A stretch of 64,000 nt of DNA from Hemileia vastatrix (lineage: Eukaryota; Basidiomycota; Pucciniomycetes; Pucciniales; Zaghouaniaceae): contig JASXTE010000010.1 of NCBI GenBank assembly GCA_030280995.1, positions 20,477,823 through 20,541,822 on the forward strand, written 5' to 3'. Below the pieces are notes generated by a model. That model saw only the letters and a list, made by a program, of their open reading frames with translations, was not told the DNA's origin and did not search any database. Positions 56,521-64,000 of the stretch are shown here, one piece after another. Every line of letters starts with the position of its first letter. Position 1 is the stretch's first letter. The position numbers and the translations under genes were made by a program.

Positions 56521-57300
56521 GACATCTGTTAGTCCTCCAAGACTTTAAACTGGCTACTGTTCAAGACGTTCTTTAAGGTTTTTTTTTATATATGTATTTT
56601 GGATCTGTTAGTCCTCCAAGACTTTAAACTGGCTACTGTTCAAGACTTTCCTTAAGGGTTTTATACGAATTTCGGAGCTGTTAGTCCTCCAAGACTTTAA
56701 ACTGGCTATTTTTCAAGACTTTCATTAAGGATAATTTTCTTTATCTTGACAGCTGTTAGTCCTCCAAGACTTTAAACTGGCTACTGTTCAAGACGTTCTT
56801 TAAGGTTTTTTTTATATACGAATTTTGGAGGTCCACCAAGACCTTAAACTGGACTATTATCAAGTGTTGGGTCCACCATGACCTTAAACTGGATTTCTTA
56901 TCGATTAAATGTTTGGTCCACCATGACTTTAAACTGGTAGTTCATTCATTGTTTAGTCCACTATGACTTTAAACTGGAAAATTAATATCTGCAGGATAAT
57001 TCAACATTCATTGGACCACTATGGCCTTATACTGGATTACTTGTCGATCAAATGTTTGGTCCACTATGACATTAAACTGGATTATCAAATTTATTCAATC
57101 TTTGGTCAAGCCTAGGCCTTACTTAGGAATATATCAAGATATTTATGCACCTAAACAATCTTTGGTCCACCAAGACCATAAACTGGCAATCGATTATATG
57201 TTTGGTCCACCAAGACTTTAAACTGGAATTTCAATCTTGTTTGGATAACTCAATTCAATCTTTTAATTTATCACTGTCCACTAAGACTCTAAACTGGTTA
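56521..57300 (+). repeat. Array of hairpin-TTTAAACTGG motifs
   Basis: About 13 copies: GTC loop CTCCAA GAC or GGTC loop CACCAT/CACCAA/CACTAT GACC, followed by TTTAAACTGG, CTTAAACTGG, CATAAACTGG and the like. The first four (56531, 56608, 56682, 56757) share a longer unit of about 75 bp with CTACTGTTCAAGAC; the later ones are spaced 35-75 bp apart. Stem changes are often paired (GTC/GAC versus GGTC/GACC). Confidence 0.85.
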
Positions 57301-57885
57301 TTCAATTATTTCTGGAATTGGGTGCTGATAGCTTTAGGAGGTTAAAATTTTAGGTGGTGATGATGCTAAAGAAAGCATAATGGTTAATTAGGTAAAATTT
57401 GTGGCGCTTTAACATGGTCTAAAGTTAATATTATTATTGGAAGCCTGGCAAAAGTATTTTATGGGTTTGCTGTATAGCAAAGTTTGAAAATTGTGATGAA
57501 GGAATCAGAAGTTAGGATGGTAGTTGGATTTTAGGGAATGATTTTTTTTAGTGCCTCATAGTTAGGCCATTTTTTTTGGTGTGAAGCTTGGAGGACCTTA
57601 TGGCGAGATTGGAATCATAGAATTCGGCTCAGTGGGGGGCCCTATGAGGTTGGAATCAGGAGTATTCGGCTCATAGGAAGATCCACTCTCTCAATGCTGT
57701 GACAAGAAGGAAGACTGGTATATGGGAGTCTGAAGGGATTCAAACCTTGCTCTCAGTAGTGGAATCATCACAAGATTTAAATTATTTTATTTTATGTTAT
57801 ATCAAGCCAGAGAAGAAAGAAAACATCATTTATGTTGAAAGTTTAAGAAGACCAAGCAAAAACAAAATTTTATCAAGTTATACTG
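57301..57885 (+). other. 3' spacer between motif array and antisense gene
   Basis: A small direct repeat lies near 57606-57670 (TTGGAATCA, three bases, then ATTCGGCTCA, twice). No gene is supported on the plus strand; the frame at 57699-57959 overlaps the antisense exon and looks accidental. Confidence 0.4.
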
Positions 57886-58578
57886 TTAGAAAAGATAATT
57901 TCTTTGAAATTGTTCAACATCATTATCAAAGCTTTGCATTAAAATTCTTCTTTTCATGAGGTCTTCATGGTTATTAGCTGGAGTTTCTTGAAAATAGGCC
58001 AGCATTTTTCGTTTCAACTCATTAGTAAAGTCAATAAAAAGATAGCGATGAAAATTTGGGTAATGATTGATATGGTCCGTCTTCACTCTACCAACATCAT
58101 CAGTGTTGGTTATTTCGACAGCTAGAAGTTCAAATATGTTATTAAGTCATAGGTTTAGTCAATTTTGATTAAAAGTTTTTTTTAGTAAGATAAATAGGGT
58201 CTTACATTTAGAGCCAGGAAACATAGTCTCAGCAAAGTTAGTTGGGGGTACTGGTGTTATAGGATTAGGATCTTGTGAAGGCAAAATTAGGCCGGGATCC
58301 GTTGATGAAGATTGAACTTTTGAAGCTGTTTTTGATCTTATTCGTTTTAAGAAGACAGGAATTTTGGATCGCTTTTTAGAAGTTGAGGGATCAGGGAGAG
58401 CTGCTGGTCCTAAATATACGTTTGTTTTAGAAGGAACTATTGGCCGGTTGCATTTGACTTTTTTCACACGGCATAAGTCGCAAGCTGTTCTGCCAGGAAG
58501 ATTAGGGTTGGACATTAAACAAGGTACCTGGTATCGAGCGCAGAGTTCACATGGAGCGACAAGTTCTTTGGAAGACAT
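57886..58578 (-). CDS. Antisense spliced gene for a Zn2Cys6-type protein in element C
   Basis: On the strand opposite to gag-pol, exon 1 is 58578-58206, the intron 58205-58122 (84 nt, donor GTAAGACC, branch-like TGACTAAAC, acceptor CTTCTAG), and exon 2 is 58121-57886. Splicing keeps the frame and gives 202 residues. Residues 9-42 hold CELCARYQVPC, 12 residues, CDLCRVKKVKC: C-x2-C-x6-C-x12-C-x2-C-x6-C, the fungal binuclear zinc cluster spacing. A basic segment (STSKKRSKIPVFLKRIR) follows, then Ser/Pro-rich text; exon 2 is helical and charged (NELKRKMLAYFQETP). Start ATG 58578 lies 123 bp from the 3' LTR, which could drive it. Related remnants occur at 34200-32731 and 45079-35084. A DNA-binding regulator is the natural inference; the target is unknown. 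Confidence 0.7.
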
Positions 58579-58691
58579 ATTGATGAAGATGAATTTTATA
58601 GTTGATTAAAGAAGATGGTGGTTGAAGGTTAAAGATGAATATTGTGTTCGACCACTTATGCAAAGTTTTAAGAATGGGGACATTCTCAATT

Positions 58692-58701
58692 GGAGGGAGG
58701 A
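58692..58701 (+). promoter_or_regulatory. Polypurine tract of element C
   Basis: GGAGGGAGGA lies directly before the 3' LTR start at 58702. It is the usual plus-strand DNA primer site. Confidence 0.8.
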
Positions 58702-59822
58702 TGTGGTAGCCTAAAGTTTAGTACGGCACCTAAATATGTAAATGGAGTTATTACGGCGTGCAAGATTGGCGTTATTATTTTTTATAAAAGGGTTTTATTT
58801 AATTTATTAGAGTTTAAAATATGAAGAAATTGGTCACGAGCGAATGCCTACACAAATACAATTTATTTTACGGAGAAAACTTATTTTTATGGTCTGAAAA
58901 ATTTATAAGTATCAAGTCAAGTCACTCAAGAACCTTGGGAAATTTTCCCAGAATTTTTACTATTTTTCTTATATTTTTAAATGAATTTTAAAGTTTTATA
59001 GAAATATTTACGTTTTCAAAAATTACTTAACTTTGATGAATTTTCACGGGGTAATTAGAGCTGCGCAAACTACGAAAATTAGTTTGGTATGTAAAGGGGA
59101 AGTAGCTCTATTATGTGTAATTTTTCTAGATTTTTTATTATAGTTTTAAGGTTCTAATTGAGTCCGGAAGTCCGGACGGACTCCGTTTCGACTCTGTACA
59201 GACTCCGTACGGACTCCGTACGGGCTCCGGATTGACTCTGGAAGAGCTCTGGAGGGGAAAACTTAGGCACGTGACTAGGAATACTTAAGCGCTTCTCAAA
59301 CTCGAAATTGAGGAGGGGGGACACATCATACAGCTTAATCATTAACCAACACAGTCTTATTTTTTATTACTCAACAAATTAAATAAATTTGTAATACCCT
59401 TATAACTTTATATTTTATATATAACATTTTAGAAATACTATTCAACAATTTAAATCACACTTCATACAGGGTATCTTTAGAAAGGTCTTCGTCGCTGGGA
59501 CTTGATTATTGCTGTCTCATAAAAATTCAAATTATTATAAAAACATAAAAGTCAATCTTTTCAGATCTTTCACTGGTACACCTTAATTGTTGTTATCAGT
59601 ATTTCTTTTATCAACAGCCACTTTTATTTAAATCTCAATAAGCGTTAATTATTTTAGAGTTTCATTATTTTTATCAAACAGATCCAAGTAGACTGGTTAG
59701 CTTAGTGATTTAGAATTCCCATTTTGTTATTTTTATTGGAAGGACGGGGTTTTCAGCTAAATCCACATATCTCCTCCGGATTCTGCTTACAGCAAGGCGA
59801 CTGTAAGAGTTTACCTTACCAT
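58702..59822 (+). repeat. 3' LTR of element C
   Basis: It is 1121 bp, like the 5' LTR; visible differences include A/G in GAGCAAATGCC, T/G in CACGTGGTAA, G/A in GCGCAGACT, C/T in GAAGCAGC, C/A in AACCACCAC and T/C in TCCTCTGG. The end CTTACCAT abuts AACAT of the target duplication. It repeats the CCG/CGG array at 59162-59250. Confidence 0.95.
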
Positions 59823-62165
59823 AACATCTTTCCTAGTGAGTTTGGTAAGAGATAAAGCTATGACCTGATAATTTTTAATATATTGCCTGTAATAGCCACA
59901 CATACCCAAAAAACTTTGGATTTCTCTTACAGAAGTTGGCGATTTCACATTTTGAATCGCAGCAACTTTGTTTTGGTCTACACAAATTTGTAGGCCTGAC
60001 ACAACATGGCCAAGGACTTTCAAAGATTGAAAACCAAATTTACACTTTTTCAAGGACAAGGTCATATTGATTTCATCCATTTTCTGAAAGACTCTATTCA
60101 AGTGAACCATATGTTCATCAAAAGTTTTAGAAAAGATTATGATATCATCAATATACACCATGAGCCATCCTTCAATGATTTCCTGATGGAAAGTGTTATC
60201 CATGACTTTTTGGAAAACTGAAGGGGCATTTTTGGGGCCAAATGGCATTCTAACATACTTATATATTCCCATATGAGTATCAATAAGCAAAAAATTCTGA
60301 GAATTTTTCTCAACTGGAACTTGATGATACCCTTTGTTACTATCCAGACAACTAATAAATTTTGCATCTTGCAAGGTAGCATGAATTGAATTAATTCTGG
60401 GTAAAGGATAAATATCATCAACATTATAAGTGTTTAATGCTCTGTAATCTCCACATAATCTAGCTTTATCTTTTTCATAAGAAATCAAGACTGGGGAGAT
60501 GAAACAATATTGGGGGGTGACATCCACTTTCTCAATGATGTTCATTTTTAATAATGTGGCAATATTATCTTCAATATCCTTTCTTTTTGTTGGAGAAGCA
60601 GGATATGGTTTTTTCCTAAGACTAGGAGGAATATTATTCAAGTTACAGGATAAGGTAATTTTCATTTCTTCCTGAACACTTCCTAAGACATGAGAACGAT
60701 GAGCAAAATCCAAAGGGAAAGAGGTAATAGAGGCAATAATAGAATCCTTTTCTTCACTAGTTAAATGATCACCAAAAGAAGCAGTATTTATTTCATTTAA
60801 TAAATCATCCATTTCAATTGTTGGTCTGCCTTTACACTGGATCAGTGAGTTACAAGACTTTAACAGATGCCCAGAAGGATTTCTAGGGGAGGAAATTTTG
60901 AATTTTCTTTTTCCATTCAATCCCAAGGAGAAGCAATTTTTGCTGGGTCCAATTTCACACCAAAGATGGTCAAAATATCATTACCCATAATAAACAAATT
61001 GCTTAAATTATCATTTTTCATGACAACAAATTCACAAATAGCTCTGACAAAACCACCATTATATTTGAAGAATACAGAGGGTTTACATTTGCCAATAGGA
61101 ATTAAGATAGAACCATACCCTCTCAATTTTTCAGAAGTTATAGGTAATAATTTACTCAAATAATACTTATCTACTGAAGCTAAAGATTTTTCAGACACTA
61201 CACTTCCTCAAGCACCAGAATCAAGAACTACATCAACATTTTTACCATTAATGATAACAGATTCCTTCAAAGGGGATATGGCTATAGAATTGTTAGTAAT
61301 ATCTTTAGTTATCTCAGCATTTTCTACTGAAGATAAATCCAATAAACATTCTTCAGATATATTATCTAAATAATGGACATCCTGTTCCAACATTAAAACA
61401 TCTTTCGCAGATTCATTGTCATAGGAGATATTACTTTCACAGTCACTAGAAGAATTATTGACATCCATTTCACCCTCATCAGTGTCCTCATTATGTTCAA
61501 CAAGATTAATTCTCTTGTCACAAACATGACCGTTTTGCCATGGTTTGTTACATTTATAACATGTATTTGTTGCATATTTTTTAGGTGCCACTGGGGCAGA
61601 GGGTCTACCAGATTTTTCTGGGGGCTTTGTAGAGGGTTTATTCTGATCATTATAAGGTTTACCAAAGTAATTCTTAGGTTCATATCTATGGTTGAGTAGA
61701 ACCTCATTACAAATGTTAATGAAAGAAGAATGTTCCCTCACATGCTCAGTTCTAGCTACAATAAAATCTCTAAGAGAATTTGGCAATTTATACAAGATTT
61801 TATCTCTCCAAATATCATAATCCATCTTTGGATCAACTGCTCTCAGGATCTTTGTTAATTTCATAAGAAAAACAATGGGGTTTTCAACAGAGGAGGATAC
61901 ATATCTAGTATTCTCATACAGTCTTTGCTGAGCCAACCTAAATTTTGAACCACCAAATTGATTCTCAATCAAGGATTTCCACTCACTCCATTTATAATGG
62001 TTATTATCTAATAGAACAGATTCATACCACAACAAGGCTACAATTGAAAATAAAGAAATTAGCTTAGAAACAATTTCCTCATCAGGTAGTTTATAAGATC
62101 TCTTTAAATTATCAATCCTTTGTATAAAGTGTTGCCAATCAGATGAAGAATCACCATCAAAGGTA
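59823..62165 (-). pseudogene. Element D gag (C-terminal part), protease and reverse transcriptase
   Basis: On the minus strand: capsid region (62035-61700), knuckle CYKCNKPWQNGHVC near 61565-61525, protease VVLDSGA closed by TGA (GGA to TGA) at 61208, a lost base near 60935, then RT 60926-59823 with GDYRALNTY, YIDDIIIFS and LGMCGYYRQYIKN. The RT ends where C inserted; DVMVR at the end is a junction artefact reading into the LTR. A CAA to TGA change near 62172 closes the gag frame. Confidence 0.9.
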
Positions 62166-63200
62166 GGATATCAATCCAACTTAGGCCAATCTTTCTGGCT
62201 ACTGGGATGTTCCATTCTATGGTTTGAATTATTCAAGGTTATCAGTTCTTGAAGCCTTGAAAGGTGCTCAGATATTTCATTATTCACAGAGGCAGCTGGC
62301 TCATGGTGAGCATTAAATTTCTTTCTGTTTGATGCAATAGATTTTTCAGAATGAAGTTCAGCTGGTAAAATTGGTACATTACAAGGGAGAGAGGAACTAC
62401 TCTGTTCAGGCTGTTTATTATTATGATTAACAGCAGTATGAGCAATATTTTTTAATTCATGATACTGAGTAGCCTGGACAGTTTGTAATGCAGAAAATAG
62501 TTTCTCAAGTTCAGATAATTTATTTCTCAAATAAGTAATGTAAGATAGTTGATCATTAATTCTAGAAATAGATAAAACATTTCTGTCCTCATCTACAGAG
62601 CATTTATTACTTAAGTTCTGATAATCAATTTTCAATTTTCTTAACTCACTGTGCAAAAGCATATTGTAATTCTTTAAAGCAGTATTTTCATCTTTTAGAT
62701 TATCAACAGTTTTGCGTAGGTGATTATATTAATCTGAAAGTGATTTGTGGTCAGCTTTAATAGACTTCTGTTGAGCCAGGACAATATTTAATGTGTCTTT
62801 CAATTTGAAATAAGCAGTGTCTTGGACAGAAGAACTCACTTTGCAATGTAAATGCAAATTATTTAATCTATCACTCTCATGTATTAACAAATCTCTCAAA
62901 TATTTATCTTTCACAACATTAAAATCAAGTGTATCTTTCAATATTTCTTCAGAAGTTTTCTCAAGTAAAGTTTAAACTTCAGGGGAAACAGAATAATTCT
63001 TGATTGAAAGAGAAGGGTTAATTAAAGAAGTAGAAGTCAAATGTAAAGGTTCATCAAATGATAATTTGCTAATTACATCAATGGGGCTACTTATTAAAGG
63101 AAGTTCTTTCTTCTAGGGTTTAACTGCTCTTTCAGGGTTCACATTATTACCTGAAGAAGCTTTGTTATTATATATACCAACGTGCTTATCAAACAAATTA
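62166..63200 (-). pseudogene. Element D gag-pol ORF, N-terminal part
   Basis: Segments 62662-62171 and 62941-62729 follow the A/F protein (KVSSSVQDTAYFKLKDTLNI, SVDEDRNVLSISRINDQL) with stops near 62730, 62970 and 63115. The start region at about 63208-63150 reads AMVSNLFDKHVGIYNNKASSGNN, conserved with A/F across the segment that also looks like an intron. That favours coding function of the segment. Confidence 0.75.
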
Positions 63201-63201
63201 C

Positions 63202-63841
63202 TTACCATGGCAAGGGAGAAACTTCCCCTGTGCCTTCATTCTTCTGCCCCCCTGATAAGGATGGTGCTGAAGAGATGGATTGTAGTTTGGTTTCCTGGAT
63301 GGGCCAGGGTGTTGAGCTGGTTTTTGAACATTCTGTTGGTAGTGGGTCATCAAGTAATCCCATTTCCATTGTTCCACTTGCAGAATGCCTTGATTTTGGT
63401 TGAGGGATCTGAATGCCTGAACGGCCAGAGGTTGAGGCGGAGGTTGGGAAGCTGGGAAATGAGGAGGTTGACCCTGTTTTGGATTTAAAAGCTCCTGCAT
63501 CTGCTGCCAGAGTGTCTACCTTTGCCTTGTACTTCATGCTTTCTGCTCTCAGTTCCTTTATATGGCTTGACAGATTGTTTACCTGCTGTGCTAGAGGAGT
63601 CTTTTTTATTTTTATACCTCTGAGTGGATTGTCCTGATGTACCTGAGGGTTTACTTCCTTCAGAGTTGTTAGGTGAGAGGGGTTTGCCACTTCTCCTGAC
63701 ATTTCTACGTCCTGAAGGTTTTTTTTAAGCTGAATTATTTTTGTAAGTTACTTTAGAAGAACCTACAGATTCAGTGTCAACATCCACTTCAGTCTCATCC
63801 ACATGTAAGTTATCTATGCTTTTAGCCAAACTACTAGACAT
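63202..63841 (-). pseudogene. Element D ORF1, spliced gag-like protein, frameshifted
   Basis: Exon 1 is 63841-63767 (25 codons, MSSSLAKSIDNLHVDE). The intron 63766-63712 (55 nt, donor GTAGGTTC, acceptor CCTTCAG) contains an in-frame TAA, so unspliced RNA would stop there. Exon 2 starts 63711 with DVEMSGEVANPS and keeps SSHIKELRAESMKYKAKVD. A one-base loss near 63520 moves the conserved text (VEQWKWDYLMTHYQQNV, HPYQGGRRMKAQGKF) to another frame. The end again has the ATGGTAA overlap. This diverged copy is the best evidence that the alternative frame is the real protein. Confidence 0.7.
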
Positions 63842-64000
63842 TTAAAACTGTGAAAAGGAGAATCAAAATTAATCAATGATTCAAATTTTTATTTCAAAAT
63901 AAAACATAATCAATTGAATTAAAAAAATTTTTTATTAAAAATCAATTAATTATAAAACAAAATGTAATACAAATAAATGAAATTTCAATGTTTATTAAGA
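63842..64000 (-). promoter_or_regulatory. Element D leader, cut by the window edge
   Basis: Very AT-rich sequence upstream of the D ORF1 start, equivalent to the A and F leaders. The GC-rich portion and 5' LTR would lie beyond the window. Confidence 0.5.

Larger units (their letters stand above)
48425..59822 (+). mobile_element. Element C: young, near-intact family 2 Ty3/gypsy retrotransposon
   Basis: Two 1121-bp LTRs differ at about six positions that I could see. The target duplication AACAT is at 48420-48424 and 59823-59827. The internal order is primer site, gag, a repeat-rich linker, pol, a 3.5-kb 3' region with hairpins, motif arrays and an antisense gene, polypurine tract, LTR. Relative to B and E it lacks the knuckle and protease. 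Total length is 11.4 kb, long for the family because of the 3' region. Confidence 0.97.
45080..64000 (-). mobile_element. Element D: family 1 retrotransposon, split by element C and cut by the window edge
   Basis: The 3' LTR is at 45080-46278, integrase and RNase H at 46311-48424, then element C (48425-59822), then RT, protease and gag at 59823-63841, and leader sequence to the edge. The interruption falls exactly at AACAT inside a sequence that is continuous in A (GCAACATCTTTT near 14850). D is diverged from A and F and carries many stops, so it is older than C, which inserted into it. The 5' LTR lies outside the window. Confidence 0.93.

Noticed and set aside
56521..57300. CRISPR-like spaced repeats
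   Set aside because: Repeat units vary, spacers are related or A/T-rich and of unequal length, there are no cas genes, and the host is eukaryotic.
45080..64000. Repeat-induced point mutation as the cause of stops in family 1
   Set aside because: Stops come from mixed changes (GAA to TAA, TAC to TAA, TGC to TGA, GGA to TGA, CAA to TAA) rather than mainly C to T or G to A.

Overview
The window is a stack of nested, mostly damaged LTR retrotransposons from an AT-rich fungal genome. Three things point to a fungus: canonical Zn2Cys6 cysteine spacing in a gene carried by one element family, short introns (about 55-90 nt, GTAAGT-like donors, CTAAY/TGACTAA-like branch sites), and two Ty3/gypsy polyprotein types that from memory of protein families look like those of Basidiomycota. 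A rust (Pucciniales) is my best guess, but this is inference. I see no bacterial features, rRNA, tRNA or CRISPR, and only one or two candidate genes outside elements.

Two families make up almost everything. Family 1 is a chromodomain-bearing Ty3/gypsy element (LTRs begin TGTC, YIDD reverse transcriptase). Its copies are A (11561-20729, minus), F (35553-44966, plus) and D (45080 to beyond the right edge, minus). Family 2 has an FIDD reverse transcriptase, no chromodomain, and LTRs beginning TGTGGT. Its copies are B (about 1390-6395, minus, truncated), E (20962 to about 28840, plus, degraded), C (48425-59822, plus, young and nearly intact) and a rearranged remnant X (about 28841-35552 plus 44967-45079).

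Left to right: an LTR-like remnant (1-1374); B; a 5.4-kb non-element stretch with a hairpin tandem repeat and a probable intron-containing gene (6396-11560, resuming 20735-20961); A inserted in that stretch with target duplication GTAAC; E; X with a 19-bp minisatellite, an LTR fragment, about 1.15 kb of pure (AAAAAT)n and zinc-cluster gene remnants; F inserted in X with duplication ATAAT; D next to it; and C inserted in the RNase H part of D with duplication AACAT. The A copy shows the uninterrupted target sequence.

The most interesting content is in the architecture of the elements. Family 1 seems to have a short first ORF made by splicing out a 55-64 nt intron, which moves translation into another frame; its stop overlaps the start of the gag-pol ORF in the string ATGGTAA. 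Family 2 has a long 3' region between pol and the 3' LTR. It holds several conserved hairpins, one with paired compensatory substitutions, dozens of copies of a small hairpin plus TAAACTGG-type motif (also found inside coding sequence and just after the gag and pol stops), and an antisense spliced gene for a Zn2Cys6-type protein. The C LTR has a GC-rich array of CCG/CGG triplets, the half-site type recognised by Zn2Cys6 factors, so a self-regulatory circuit is a testable idea. C also lacks any recognisable protease or zinc knuckle although its LTRs are almost identical.
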